Shown here: positions 53,595 to 62,943 of the stretch, piece by piece | How positions within the stretch are numbered: the stretch's first letter is position 1 | Layout: every line of letters starts with the position of its first letter | IMG/VR virus record: IMGVR_UViG_3300037116_000081 | Span: 21,925-85,924 of that record | Length of the DNA stretch: 64,000 nucleotides | Source: a virus | Direction: 5' to 3' (one strand) | Position numbers and translations under genes: made by a program | The notes under the pieces: model-generated | What the model was told of the DNA's origin: nothing | Database searches by the model: none | What the model saw: the letters and a program-made list of their open reading frames with translations, nothing else

Positions 53595-54524
53595 TCATAC
53601 CACGCCGAACAGATCGAGGCCTTTGAACGTCTCCGCGCCGCGCTCTGCTACTAACCGGCGAACTTCAGCTTCTTGCCACAGCGGCTCATTGTCCAAATGC
53701 TGGTCGAGATAGCGAATCATCAGATCCTTATACGGCGCCCACCACTCTGCTGGTACGTTCGCAAAGGTCCACTCTAGCGCCCACGCCGGCTGAAGTCCGT
53801 ACATGATCGAACAATCGTGCGGTGAACGCCAAAGATTGTATTGCCGTTCAATCTCGGCAGTTGCCCTCGCTGGCCAGCGCAACCGCTCAGTAACTTTGTA
53901 CAGCGCGTGCTTCGCCTTCAACCGTCGCTCGCTTACACCCCACAGGTGAAAGCTTCCGCCCTGCCCGTGCTTGATCGGCTGATACGGTCGCAACTTTCCG
54001 CCGCCTGGATATTCCGGTTCCCTGCTGTGAAACTTGTCGCCGCTCCACCTCAGCCGCGGATCATCCTGAAACGCTACCGAAAGCCAGCGGTTTCCCCAAA
54101 TGCCGTTAGCGTGATAGCGATCGAGTGAGCCGCGAAGCTGGCACATCGGGAGTTGAAGGCAAGAGCCTTTCGGCATGTTCGCCACTGTACGCCGGATTAG
54201 CGGATATCCGCCATTCGATTCCAGCAGATTCCCTGTCAGGATTTCATCTGCATCTACTATGGCTATGTGGGTTGCACCTGCACCGCGCGCGATCTCCAGC
54301 ATCTGCTGGCGATGCGCCATCTCTGTCCAGCATTCGTGCCGATGCGTGCGCACGATGATCCGCCCAGGGTTCTCGCCATGGATGTCGGCAACGATGCGCG
54401 TGCTCTCGTCCGTGCAGGCGTGAAGCAGCACCACAACCATATCGCACCACAGCAGCGCTGCCCGCAATGTCAACCCGAGACACCAGGCTTCGTTTCGTAC
54501 CGGCATAATTCCTACGAGTTTCAT
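53595..54524 (-). CDS. glycosyltransferase family 2
   Basis: 309 residues; MKLVGIMPVRNEAWCLGLTL start, metal site VDADEI (D91-D93), LRGSLDRYHANGIWGNRW and C-terminal LMIRYLDQHLDNEP. Probably transfers a sugar to a virion, lipid or host glycan. Last gene of the terminase-portal island. Confidence 0.82.
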   Translation of the reverse strand: MKLVGIMPVRNEAWCLGLTLRAALLWCDMVVVLLHACTDESTRIVADIHGENPGRIIVRTHRHECWTEMAHRQQMLEIARGAGATHIAIVDADEILTGNLLESNGGYPLIRRTVANMPKGSCLQLPMCQLRGSLDRYHANGIWGNRWLSVAFQDDPRLRWSGDKFHSREPEYPGGGKLRPYQPIKHGQGGSFHLWGVSERRLKAKHALYKVTERLRWPARATAEIERQYNLWRSPHDCSIMYGLQPAWALEWTFANVPAEWWAPYKDLMIRYLDQHLDNEPLWQEAEVRRLVAERGAETFKGLDLFGVV

Positions 54525-54709
54525 TCAGGCCTCTGGTACGTCGCCAAGCCTTCCGCGGCCTCTTCAATTTCCGCGTCTGTCGCGCCGAGCACCTTCAGTG
54601 CCATATCGCGGAACCGTTCATCTTCAGCCCCTTGTTCCGGCCCGTAAGTTTCCCGCTGCGTAACTTCGTAGGCGTCCATCAGCTCGCGAATCGCTTGTAT
54701 TCTGTCCAT
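54521..54709 (-). CDS. hypothetical acidic helical protein
   Basis: 62 residues (DRIQAIRELMDAYEVTQRET, EEAAEGLATYQRPE). ATGA-coupled between the sigma factor and the glycosyltransferase. Confidence 0.5.
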   Translation of the reverse strand: MDRIQAIRELMDAYEVTQRETYGPEQGAEDERFRDMALKVLGATDAEIEEAAEGLATYQRPE

Positions 54710-55236
54710 CAAATCACATCCCCCACTTTCCGCACGCCGCGCTTCCGCAAAATCGCTTTCATCTCCCGTAACGCTCGCTCCAGAATCTGACTCGCTCGTC
54801 CCTCGCTTACCCCGAACGCCGCCGCTATCTCGTTCATCGAGCAGTCTTCCTGGAATCGCATCATCAGGCAATCGCGCCAGCGTTCCGGTAATTCCGCCAT
54901 CGTCTCAGCTATCAAATGCGCCGCGCTGTTCGGAGCCTTCGCTTCATCAATCAGCAGATCCGGCCGGCGAAGCTGCCGTTCGCTTACTGGATACGTTCGT
55001 GTGCCTGGTGCCAGCGCCCGCAACGCATCACCGACCGCACCAGCCATCCTACCTCTAAGCCAAGTCTTGAACGTCCCAAGCGCCCGATCGTACCGAGTCG
55101 CGTCTTTCACGATCCGCACATAAACACACCCCACGATGTCATCGCGATCCACCTGCCATGGCAGCCCTTTCGCTCGAAGTTTCACGCCAGTGCGGATGTA
55201 AGAAAAATGCTCAGCCACCAAGTCTCCGTTTTTCAT
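54709..55236 (-). CDS. RNA polymerase sigma factor, phage-encoded
   Basis: 175 residues from ATG 55236. Region 2: EHFSYIRTGVKLRAKGLPWQ, DDIVGCVYVRIVKDATRYDR, GTFKTWLRGRMAGAVGDALR. Region 4 helix-turn-helix: RWRDCLMMRFQEDCSMNEIA, FGVSEGRASQILERALREMK. Resembles FliA/sigma-28-like alternative factors. Coupled to the FkbM gene. Candidate reader of the TTGCGC-N17 promoters. Confidence 0.75.
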   Translation of the reverse strand: MKNGDLVAEHFSYIRTGVKLRAKGLPWQVDRDDIVGCVYVRIVKDATRYDRALGTFKTWLRGRMAGAVGDALRALAPGTRTYPVSERQLRRPDLLIDEAKAPNSAAHLIAETMAELPERWRDCLMMRFQEDCSMNEIAAAFGVSEGRASQILERALREMKAILRKRGVRKVGDVI

Positions 55237-55835
55237 GCTTTCAAAGTTAACACCGAATCCCAGTGCCCAAACCAATCGCCCAGCTTCGCGCGCGGATGCT
55301 GAGCGATCCGATAATCCGGCAACCGTCGCCACAGATCCTCGAAGTACGCCAGATTCTTCGTTGCGTCCGCTCCATCGTGAAACTCGACGCTGATCTGTTT
55401 CGCGATCGGCCCGGGCCAATTCCATAGGATGTCGAACTCCGAACCTTCGCAGTCGAGCTTCACCACGTCCCAGCGCTTTACCTCGCAGTGGCGCATCAGT
55501 GTGGTGATGTCGATGCAGGGGACTTCGTAAATTTTGGCGTCGTAATACTTGTCACCTTCGATCAGCAGATTCCCTTCGCCATCCGAGTAAGATGCGTAGT
55601 TCGATTTAGTCTTGCCGTCTCCAACCAGCGCCATGTTCCAGAACATGCAGAACGTGAAGTTTAGCGGCCCCGCAATTTCTTTGTCTGGGTCCATCGCGAT
55701 CACGATAGCTCCCGGCCTGAGCTTCAGAATCGCTTCAGTGAAGTCGAAGCGCCGGCATCCGACATCGAGAACGATTGGGATTTCCGGCAAGAGATCCACG
55801 TCGATGGTGTGCTCAGCTAATTTTTGGAGGTTCAT
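55233..55835 (-). CDS. FkbM-family methyltransferase
   Basis: 200 residues from ATG 55835. IPIVLDVGCRRFDFTEAIL (motif I), AIVIAMDPDKEI, and WDVVKLDCEGSEFDILWNW. Sugar O-methyltransferase type. Confidence 0.8.
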   Translation of the reverse strand: MNLQKLAEHTIDVDLLPEIPIVLDVGCRRFDFTEAILKLRPGAIVIAMDPDKEIAGPLNFTFCMFWNMALVGDGKTKSNYASYSDGEGNLLIEGDKYYDAKIYEVPCIDITTLMRHCEVKRWDVVKLDCEGSEFDILWNWPGPIAKQISVEFHDGADATKNLAYFEDLWRRLPDYRIAQHPRAKLGDWFGHWDSVLTLKA

Positions 55836-56466
55836 TAGGTTTCCTAAAATAGATCGGCGCCGGGTTCGTCGCTTCGAGGATCGCTTTCTTACATCCGGAG
55901 AGGTCGAAGTCGTCAACGATCACGTAGCCGCCTGGTGGGACAAGTGGGTATAGGTAGTCCATGCAGACCTTGGTGGAGCGGTAGAGATCGCCGTCGAGCC
56001 GAAGGACCGCGATACGCCAGCCTGGATCAAGCCGCCCAATGAGCGTGGCCGGCATTTCCATTGGTAAAACTTCCTGGAACCAGCCGGGATGATAGACCAG
56101 CAGTTCGTCTGGTATCCCCCAGTCCCGCATGTTCTTCTTGACGTCTTCGAGTGAGCATTTCGCCTCGCCGGCCGGCTTGTGCGCCAGCTCTGAATCTTCC
56201 GGCCCGGCCAACGGAATGCCCGCGAAGCTATCGAACAGATGGACACGCCGATTGTCGCTGAGCGCATACTCGCCACGGTTCGCAACGTGCTCCATGATTG
56301 CCTTCGCCATGATGGCCGAGCTGGCACCAGCGTAGACTCCGCATTCCACGAAGTCACCAGGTACACCGCGTTCGAGCGCCATGCGGCAAATGTCGTAGGT
56401 CATTTCCTGCGAGGTCCGATGGCCAAGCGAGTGGTAGCAAACTTTCTCCCACCAAGCGTTTGTCAT
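55813..56466 (-). CDS. TylF/macrocin O-methyltransferase family
   Basis: 217 residues. VPGDFVECGVYAGASSAIMA, VHLFDSFAGIP, WRIAVLRLDGDLYRSTKVCM and GGYVIVDDFDLSGCKKAIL are the TylF signature including metal-binding DD. Methylates sugar hydroxyls. Confidence 0.85.
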   Translation of the reverse strand: MTNAWWEKVCYHSLGHRTSQEMTYDICRMALERGVPGDFVECGVYAGASSAIMAKAIMEHVANRGEYALSDNRRVHLFDSFAGIPLAGPEDSELAHKPAGEAKCSLEDVKKNMRDWGIPDELLVYHPGWFQEVLPMEMPATLIGRLDPGWRIAVLRLDGDLYRSTKVCMDYLYPLVPPGGYVIVDDFDLSGCKKAILEATNPAPIYFRKPNEPPKIS

Positions 56467-57251
56467 ATGTTCCTATAGACCGATCCGCTCAGATCCCGCT
56501 TGTCGCCTCGGCAGTCTTGCTGATGAAACATCTGCGGCCAGGTGTCCGTAGGCCATCCGCAACCTGGTGAAATCGGCCAGCCGAACTGGCACGCCTCCCG
56601 GTGCGGTTTAATGCCGTACTTGATCGCCAGCAAGCTCAACACCGATTGTTCGTTGGAATGCCGTTTGAAGCCAGGAAACTCTTCGGTGTAGCTGCTCCTG
56701 TAGAGCTTCTGGCACTCGCGATTCGTCGCGTAGGTCAGCCATTCAGCCAGGAATTGCTCGAGCCGCGGATCACCTTTCTTGAACATCGAGAAACGCCCGC
56801 ACGCCTGTATCTCCTCACCGGCCTGCTCACCGAGCCCCATGACCACGTAGGTATCTCGCCGCGTCCAGAACTTGTTGGGGCAGCCCTGCGCCTCGAACAG
56901 CACTATCCCTTCGCGGTCGCACAACTCGAAGATCGGCGTCAGATCCGCAATTGGATAAGTATCCGCATCGGTGTAGAGAACCAGGTCGCCAGTATTCAGC
57001 CGTTTCATCTCCTGCATGAGCATGTACGGTTTCCATGCGCACCATCCGAAACCCCAGTTGCGATGGTCGAATGCCGGATCTTCATCGGTGTGCCACAACC
57101 AATTGTTGATTTGGTAGAACGGCGTGGTCATCAGCCAGGCATCATCGTATACCCGCACTTCGTTGACACCAAAGCCAGGAGCCCGCGAGACAATGACGCC
57201 GGTGGTTTCATCGTACGCTTTGCCGCCGAATGTAACGTAGACACGCTTCAT
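56463..57251 (-). CDS. glycosyltransferase (sugar transferase with DAD motif)
   Basis: 262 residues from ATG 57251. NWGFGWCAWKPYMLMQEM, GDLVLYTDADTYP (D95-D97), CPNKFWTRRDTYVVMG and RHSNEQSVLSLLAIKYGI; GT32/GT-A-like. Coupled both sides. Confidence 0.75.
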   Translation of the reverse strand: MKRVYVTFGGKAYDETTGVIVSRAPGFGVNEVRVYDDAWLMTTPFYQINNWLWHTDEDPAFDHRNWGFGWCAWKPYMLMQEMKRLNTGDLVLYTDADTYPIADLTPIFELCDREGIVLFEAQGCPNKFWTRRDTYVVMGLGEQAGEEIQACGRFSMFKKGDPRLEQFLAEWLTYATNRECQKLYRSSYTEEFPGFKRHSNEQSVLSLLAIKYGIKPHREACQFGWPISPGCGWPTDTWPQMFHQQDCRGDKRDLSGSVYRNI

Positions 57252-57751
57252 GTTTTCTCCATCCACACCCGATCGGCCAGCTCGTCGCTGTTGGTAAGCG
57301 TCAATGTCGCTGGACTGAAGCGCTTGTCAACAAATTGATGCTTCCACAGATGCAGGATTGGTTCAAACGGTTTCATGATATCGGCCGCTCCCCAGTCATG
57401 CACCACAATATATGGTGCTGTTCGTGCGAAGATTTCCGCCGCTTCCGCTCGCTTATGTCCGTTGTGATCCAGAAAGACAACGGACCAAGGACCCTGCGCA
57501 ATTGTCTTCAATACGTCGCCCATAAAATCTAGATGGACGAAGCACGAACCGCAACGTTCTGCCCACTCTGCGTTTTCTTCTAGCGTCACAAACTCTCGCC
57601 GCGCGGTCTGACAAAAGGTTCGCAATAGTGGAGTACTCCACAACCCGGCACCGACCTCTAACACGGCTCCACTGGTGGCCATCAGCGCCGCGAACAATGA
57701 CGGCAAGTGCGAACCCCAGCATTGCTCAATTGGAACATCTTGCATATTCAT
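57248..57751 (-). CDS. class I SAM methyltransferase-like protein
   Basis: 167 residues; LFAALMATSGAVLEVGAGLW (motif I), FVTLEENAEW, WSVVFLDHNGHKRAEAAEI and PYIVVHDWGAADIM. Resembles small Rossmann methyltransferases acting in glycan pathways. Confidence 0.65.
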   Translation of the reverse strand: MNMQDVPIEQCWGSHLPSLFAALMATSGAVLEVGAGLWSTPLLRTFCQTARREFVTLEENAEWAERCGSCFVHLDFMGDVLKTIAQGPWSVVFLDHNGHKRAEAAEIFARTAPYIVVHDWGAADIMKPFEPILHLWKHQFVDKRFSPATLTLTNSDELADRVWMEKT

Positions 57752-58368
57752 CCCTTCACCACGATCAGGTTAGTTCCGTTTGCATACGTGCATCGATATC
57801 CCCGCTTTGTCGCGGCCTTCAGTAGTTCGGTAGTCCGCTCATCGTGCTCAACGCAGATACATCGAGTGTCCCAGTCGAGCTCCATGATCCGCAGAAATAT
57901 TTCTCCGCTCACGCCTTCCGCGTCGATGTTGATAAAGTCGAAGCCACCGCATACTATCGAAATTATTTCAGGAGTGATCCCCGGAACAGACACGAGACCG
58001 TAATACGTGACATCGTCGCGTTTCGACGGATTGCCGAGAATGGTACTGCTCGGCTGGTCACTCACCCGAAGATCGTACAGACCCCGTTCGAGCGCTACGA
58101 CTGCCTGTATCAACCTGATCCGCGGCTCAAACTTGTATTCCAGCAGCAGCGCTTCCATGTAGCGCGGCGCCGGCTCGATCATCACCCCTGACCAGCCGAG
58201 CTCGAAGAGTGCGCGTGTGTTCGATTTGTCGAATGGATCGCCAGCGCCGATATCCAGAAACTTGCCGCTCTTTTGCGCAGCGTCCCGACCGCCGAAACCG
58301 TGGGATTCCTTCCATGGCGTGTCGAATGCGGCCAGGATGTGCCTCTCTTCGTCTTCTTGGGAATACAT
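57748..58368 (-). CDS. FkbM-family methyltransferase
   Basis: 206 residues; SGKFLDIGAGDPFDKSNTRA, ELGWSGVMIEPAPRYMEALL and GGFDFINIDAEGVSGEIFLR. Standard FkbM core. Confidence 0.8.
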   Translation of the reverse strand: MYSQEDEERHILAAFDTPWKESHGFGGRDAAQKSGKFLDIGAGDPFDKSNTRALFELGWSGVMIEPAPRYMEALLLEYKFEPRIRLIQAVVALERGLYDLRVSDQPSSTILGNPSKRDDVTYYGLVSVPGITPEIISIVCGGFDFINIDAEGVSGEIFLRIMELDWDTRCICVEHDERTTELLKAATKRGYRCTYANGTNLIVVKG

Positions 58369-58593
58369 CTACATGCTCCTGATTCCGTACTTGTCTCTCG
58401 AAGTCGGAGTTACGACCGCTCGCTTGTCCCACTTCTGCTCCGACCGTAGTTTCTTCCATTTCTTGTTCTCGAAGTGCGCCTCAACACGCGAGCGCTCAAT
58501 CTTCGCTTCCCATTCAGCCAGCGGCATCCCTTGAAAGTCTGGAGGAACGTCGGAGAGCTTGTAGCCACGGGGCTTCAGTTCAGAGAGCGTCAT
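58369..58593 (-). CDS. hypothetical basic protein
   Basis: 74 residues; MPLAEWEAKIERSRVEAHFE, KKWKKLRSEQKW. Charged, helical, unknown. Confidence 0.5.
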   Translation of the reverse strand: MTLSELKPRGYKLSDVPPDFQGMPLAEWEAKIERSRVEAHFENKKWKKLRSEQKWDKRAVVTPTSRDKYGIRSM

Positions 58594-58814
58594 GGAGTTT
58601 TCTTGATCGCCTCAGCCAATACCGCATCCTGTAACTTCGCTACTGACCGCCACACCCACCAACCCGCCGAGCTAGAAACAGTGAATCCAGCGTTCGCCCA
58701 ACTGCTCTTAAGCTCTACCACTCGCTCGTCAGCCGCGGATGATGCGACGAACATACTGTCGACCCACCGTTCCCCTCTGGGTAGCCCTGCCATCACAACG
58801 TAAACATTTATCAC
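58590..58814 (-). CDS. hypothetical protein
   Basis: 74 residues; VYVVMAGLPRGERWVDSMFV, ELKSSWANAGFTVSSS. Alpha/beta, coupled in the glycosylation island. Confidence 0.5.
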   Translation of the reverse strand: MINVYVVMAGLPRGERWVDSMFVASSAADERVVELKSSWANAGFTVSSSAGWWVWRSVAKLQDAVLAEAIKKTP

Positions 58815-59611
58815 GCTATCGGCTCACTTCCTGGAAAACCCGCTGCCTTCCGCTGATTGAAAAGCGTCTGCGTCCGCTTCCAGTTCTCTTGACTGTTCGC
58901 CTCTCGCAGAAACTCCGGAATATCCGATCGTTGCGCGAGCGACTTTCGGCCCCAATGCTCATGCCTGTGCGTCAGGTCTTCCCGTTGCCACAGCACCCCA
59001 AGCTTCTTCGAGACTTCAAACAACTCCTCATCGTCAAACATGTGCCGATACTCAGGCCAGAACGGACCGTTACCTTGATACATTCGCCGGCAGAATTCGC
59101 GACCGAGCCACGGTGACCCACAGATACGATCAATGCGGGAAGCTGGCCAGGCTTTGAGATCACCGATAGGCTGCATCACACCGAAGGTTGACCAATATTT
59201 CCAGCTTGGCGCATTACTGCCAGATCCGCCTGGTGCGGCAACGTCAAAGGGAATGTGGCTCCACTTCGGCTTGGCGGGCGGATAGGTCAACTCCACGGTA
59301 TTGTAAAAACGTCCACTACACTGCTGGGCGATTTCTTCGGCCCGTACGTTTGGATCGGGGTAGATATCGTCTGACGCCGCTACTACCCAGTCGCAAGCCT
59401 TGTCCATCGCGAAGACTTGCCGCGCAAGAAAGTTCATTGACGCGCCCCAGCCTTCATACTTAGTCGTCACAACGCGAACGCTCGCGGCTACGACAGGATC
59501 GCACGAATCACGCATGACCACACTGATGTACCCCATGTCATGCCACGCCTGTAGGACCTTGTTCGCCACTTCCGCTGGACGCTTTGATGGGAAACACACC
59601 CAAACACTCAC
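58811..59611 (-). CDS. glycosyltransferase-like protein
   Basis: 266 residues from GTG 59611 in GTGA overlap. [40 protein letters not shown] (DD metal site), REFCRRMYQGNGPFWPEYRH. GT-A fold likely. Confidence 0.65.
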   Translation of the reverse strand: MSVWVCFPSKRPAEVANKVLQAWHDMGYISVVMRDSCDPVVAASVRVVTTKYEGWGASMNFLARQVFAMDKACDWVVAASDDIYPDPNVRAEEIAQQCSGRFYNTVELTYPPAKPKWSHIPFDVAAPGGSGSNAPSWKYWSTFGVMQPIGDLKAWPASRIDRICGSPWLGREFCRRMYQGNGPFWPEYRHMFDDEELFEVSKKLGVLWQREDLTHRHEHWGRKSLAQRSDIPEFLREANSQENWKRTQTLFNQRKAAGFPGSEPIA

Positions 59612-60357
59612 ACGTTTCCCTTCTCGTAGCTGTCTCCCATTGTCATCAAGATCCGTAGCCTCGTGTCCCAGCCGGTCTCTCGCTTCCATTCCAACGCTTC
59701 AGGCGTGACCTTGGCGTGCGTGTTGCCGCCGTGCAGCTCCGCTACCAGCATCGGCCGCCATGAGCCCTGTTGGTCCGGATTGTCGCCATACGATTGCAGC
59801 GACGTGCAAGCTGACGTCCGCTGGCCAAGCGTAAACAACCTGTCCTCGCCGGCACTTGTCGCCGTGAATGGATGCGTCTCCCAGTACTTCCGCCAATAAC
59901 AAAGGCTTGTCCCTACCGGTGATTTGTGATCCGCATGCCGCCACATCCACGCTTCCAATTTGAGTGAGTCCCAGAAGAGCAGATCGTTGTAACCTACGAT
60001 GTCGGCGTTCGAGGCTTGCAGCAGCCGAACCTGCTCTTCGATGCGATGCGGCGCCGACCAGTCGTCAGAGTCCCAGTGGATCAAAATGTCGGGGCCGTCG
60101 TCTCGCGCGTTGGCGCACACCCACAAATTTGCTTCGTTACGCAACGCCCCGATGGTTCGCCGCGGCGCATTCTCAGATCTCGCCAGTTCGATTCTCCCGC
60201 TGGCCAGCCGGTCCATCGCGTACGGCTTGATGCCTGTATCGTAGATCAGCAGCCGCGAATTCTCGTAGGTTTGACTCAAAAACGATTGCACGGCTCTGTC
60301 TGTATACGCCTGCCTGTCTGCCGTCAAGCAAACCGCTGTCACACTTAGGTTCTTCAA
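59608..60357 (-). CDS. glycosyltransferase family 2
   Basis: 249 residues; TTG start at 60357 chosen for AGGAGG and TTGA overlap. [40 protein letters not shown] (residues 96-100) and [13 protein letters not shown]. Clear GT2. Confidence 0.85.
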   Translation of the reverse strand: MKNLSVTAVCLTADRQAYTDRAVQSFLSQTYENSRLLIYDTGIKPYAMDRLASGRIELARSENAPRRTIGALRNEANLWVCANARDDGPDILIHWDSDDWSAPHRIEEQVRLLQASNADIVGYNDLLFWDSLKLEAWMWRHADHKSPVGTSLCYWRKYWETHPFTATSAGEDRLFTLGQRTSACTSLQSYGDNPDQQGSWRPMLVAELHGGNTHAKVTPEALEWKRETGWDTRLRILMTMGDSYEKGNV

Positions 60358-60863
60358 GCTGCCTCCTGTGGACGCTTCTGCCAGCGCCGTGGCCTTCTGT
60401 TGTTCGCCTGCTGAGTGTAGGTTGCCCACTGGCAATTTCCCGGAGAGTACGGACCATCATTATCCTTGCGATCCAACGTTACTCTTCCGACACGCGGCCC
60501 CATGTCTTCCACAAACGCCGTGAAGCTGTAACGCCACCGATCACACATTGTTACCCCGCGCCCACCGTAATCCGCATAACGGGGATCGGTTGGATTAAAG
60601 CAACGCTGCTTTGCAGAGTTCCACAATCGGTACAGTCTGGTCTTGCTCTGACCGTGTACCAGTCGCGCCGCTGCCGTCACCTCACGGCGCAAGCAACCAC
60701 AGCTCATGGTTTCGGCGCGCAACAATTGCCGTCCAACCGCTACCACTGAATTGCCGCACGAGCATAGACAATTCCATCTTGTCCTGGTTCCGAGATTGTC
60801 GGCTCTCGAAACAACCGTCAGCCGGCCGAACACGCGCCCGACAAGACTGAGCAGGTTAGGCAT
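60354..60863 (-). CDS. HNH homing-type endonuclease with zinc finger
   Basis: 169 residues; [20 protein letters not shown]...SCGCLRRE (zinc), [37 protein letters not shown] and [20 protein letters not shown]. Phage AP2/HNH homing endonuclease pattern. May have mobilised the island; inference. Confidence 0.8.
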   Translation of the reverse strand: MPNLLSLVGRVFGRLTVVSRADNLGTRTRWNCLCSCGNSVVAVGRQLLRAETMSCGCLRREVTAAARLVHGQSKTRLYRLWNSAKQRCFNPTDPRYADYGGRGVTMCDRWRYSFTAFVEDMGPRVGRVTLDRKDNDGPYSPGNCQWATYTQQANNRRPRRWQKRPQEAA

Positions 60864-60994
60864 CAGATCGTCACCTCAAAAAACGTCGCAAGCGTTTGGA
60901 TGATGCGCCGCCGATTCTCTTTGGACAACGCCGTGAGTTGCTTGATAATCGCGAGCAGTAGTTCATCATCCGGATGCGATGTGCCCGCCTGCAT
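60863..60994 (-). CDS. small helical protein
   Basis: 43 residues ([35 protein letters not shown]); ATG 60994 or GTG 61021. Stop shares a base with the HNH start. Confidence 0.45.
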   Translation of the reverse strand: MQAGTSHPDDELLLAIIKQLTALSKENRRRIIQTLATFFEVTI

Positions 60995-61013
60995 CGCTGC
61001 GCGCCCAGCTCTC

Positions 61014-61193
61014 TCACCCACGCTTTGCCGCCTCAAAGTTCGGCTTGTCGTGGATCACCACTTGCAAAAGCTTTTCTCGCCACACCACAGGATGCCCATG
61101 TAGCCTGAAGCCTTCATCGATCAGCTTTTCAATTGCGGTTGCGCCCCGGCCATCAGCGGCAGTGGGATTCATTTCGAGTATTCTGATTTGCAT
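61014..61193 (-). CDS. hypothetical small protein
   Basis: 59 residues (IRILEMNPTAADGRGATAIE, GHPVVWREKLLQVVIHDKP). ATG 61193 has GGGAG close upstream. Unknown. Confidence 0.45.
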   Translation of the reverse strand: MQIRILEMNPTAADGRGATAIEKLIDEGFRLHGHPVVWREKLLQVVIHDKPNFEAAKRG

Positions 61194-61257
61194 TTCTCCC
61201 TTTCGTGGAGTTACACGAGGCGAGATCACTGACCCGCCTCGTTACTTTCAACAGTTA

Positions 61258-61344
61258 TTACCTGATCGGCTTTTCGGGCTTGTCCGGCTTATCCGGTTTG
61301 TCCGGTTTGTCCGGCTTTTCCGGAGGATCGGCAAAAGTTCGCAT
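61258..61344 (-). CDS. 28-residue KPD-repeat peptide
   Basis: MRTFADPPEKPDKPDKPDKP then DKPEKPIR; AGGAG upstream. Extended, charged repeat seen in small phage peptides. Confidence 0.5.
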   Translation of the reverse strand: MRTFADPPEKPDKPDKPDKPDKPEKPIR

Positions 61345-61437
61345 CGGTTTTCTCCTTTCGCACTGAGCAGCGGAGCTTCGCCCCAGCAGTCGGAGGAAAG
61401 CGGTACGAAGGAGGCCTCCGCTGCCAGTACGTTTGGA

Positions 61438-61470
61438 TATTACCGCAGTCTCAGCAGTTGCGCAAGTACC
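61438..61470 (-). promoter_or_regulatory. palindromic -35 promoter downstream of the terminase
   Basis: -35 TTGCGC (61461-61466) in GTACTTGCGCAACT, 17-bp spacer, -10 TAAATA (61438-61443). Leader of ~90 nt before 61344, so not leaderless. Confidence 0.6.
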
Positions 61471-61482
61471 AAAATGCTAGTA

Positions 61483-62943
61483 CTATATCGGGCTGATTTG
61501 CTCGATTGGCTGCATTACCATTCCGGTCTGCCGTGGCTGCACTCGACAGAACGCCATAATTTCAGCCTCCGCCCGATCCGGTGATGATAGCCCACGCTTG
61601 CGTGAATCGTCCTTCGATTCGATCTCAATCAATCCGCGCCCGGTTTCTCGATACTGAATCCCGCACAGTTGCGCTTCTGTCTCTTCATCGAGCGCATCGG
61701 GTAACGTGCAGACGTAATCGGCTTTGTACATATCCCGCAGCCGAAAGTGAGCCTCAGCTTTCATGTTGACGAACTGCTCTACATCGATCGGCTTGTACCC
61801 GGCATTGAATCCCACCACTCGAAAGCCCTGGTCGGCCAGATGCAACGCGAAGTTGTAGCCGATGCCCACGATGTCCACTACCACAGGACCAAGCTCGTAT
61901 CCAGTGCTCCTGAGCCCGTGCAGCCACTTCGCACACGCTGCCCGTGGATCAGCATCGGGCCACGCCGCACGCGCAACCTTGATGCCGTTCACCCGTGCTA
62001 CAGCGGTCGTCTCATCGTCGCCAGGCCCGGCAACGTCGATGCCTGCCTGGATAAAACAACCTTTGGCCCGTGCGAGTTCAATCTCGTTCGGCTCTCGCTT
62101 CGCCCGTTCAATCCATTCGAGCGAGAAAACCGCATACTCGGATTGCGTCGGAAACTCGCCCAGCACACGAGACAGATACCGCGGGTTGTTCGGTCCCCAT
62201 CGCAGATACTTGTCAAGCACCCACCAGCGGGTTACGAGAAACGGCGCCGGCGCATATTCCAGTTCTTCCGGCGAAAGCGCCTTCAGTTCCTCGATCGTGA
62301 ATGGATAACCTGTCTTTTCGTTTTGCAGGTTTGGCGTGTCGAACGCGCTGATCGTGATGCACTCGGTCATCGCACGCCCGCGGCCGAAGTCGTCAAAAAA
62401 TGGCCCACTCGGAACCGTGGGATTGCCGAGCTTCAAGATCCGGACGCGTCCGCCGGCGCGGATGCCCTCTATCGCGTCCCATACCTCGCCTGAGATGCCA
62501 GGCGATTCGTCGGTGATAATCAGCACGTCCTGACCGTGGAAGCCTTGCGCGTTTACGCCCTTCGCCGAACTGAACCCTATCCCGTAGCGTTCCTCAGTGA
62601 TTCGCAGGCCAGCCGTCGAGCACTCCGGAAATTGCAGCGCGGATCCGCGGCGCGCCAATTCGATTTCCTCCCACATGAGCTTGACTTGGCGAAGCGTCGG
62701 CGCAATTGTGATAGCTTTGCCTTGTGGGAAAACCGCCAGATGTCTCAGAACGCACCCCGAAGTCACGTAGGTTTTGCCGGAAGCATGGCAGCCTTTCACC
62801 GCTGTGCTGCGTTTTGTTGCGCAGGCGTTAGCGATATCCTGTTGACGCTTCCAGAGCTTGCGGTGCAGGATTGCTTGCTGGAAGTTTACCGGGTCGCTGG
62901 CCAGCCGCGCGCGCTCGCGTTTATCAAGGGGTGGTGCTGTCAT
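61483..62943 (-). CDS. terL: terminase large subunit
   Basis: 486 residues from ATG 62943. ATPase: Walker A KGCHASGKT (50-58), Walker B VLIITDE (D145, E146). Nuclease domain: AGIDVAGPGDDETTAVARV, then LGPVVVDIVGIGYNFALHLA and later conserved Asp. Packages DNA into the prohead. Confidence 0.92.
   Translation of the reverse strand: MTAPPLDKRERARLASDPVNFQQAILHRKLWKRQQDIANACATKRSTAVKGCHASGKTYVTSGCVLRHLAVFPQGKAITIAPTLRQVKLMWEEIELARRGSALQFPECSTAGLRITEERYGIGFSSAKGVNAQGFHGQDVLIITDESPGISGEVWDAIEGIRAGGRVRILKLGNPTVPSGPFFDDFGRGRAMTECITISAFDTPNLQNEKTGYPFTIEELKALSPEELEYAPAPFLVTRWWVLDKYLRWGPNNPRYLSRVLGEFPTQSEYAVFSLEWIERAKREPNEIELARAKGCFIQAGIDVAGPGDDETTAVARVNGIKVARAAWPDADPRAACAKWLHGLRSTGYELGPVVVDIVGIGYNFALHLADQGFRVVGFNAGYKPIDVEQFVNMKAEAHFRLRDMYKADYVCTLPDALDEETEAQLCGIQYRETGRGLIEIESKDDSRKRGLSSPDRAEAEIMAFCRVQPRQTGMVMQPIEQISPI

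Noticed and set aside
57748-58368. Diversity-generating retroelement or reverse transcriptase in the glycosylation island
   Set aside because: No reverse transcriptase motif, and no template/variable repeat pair was seen; the repeated methyltransferase families are only paralogues.
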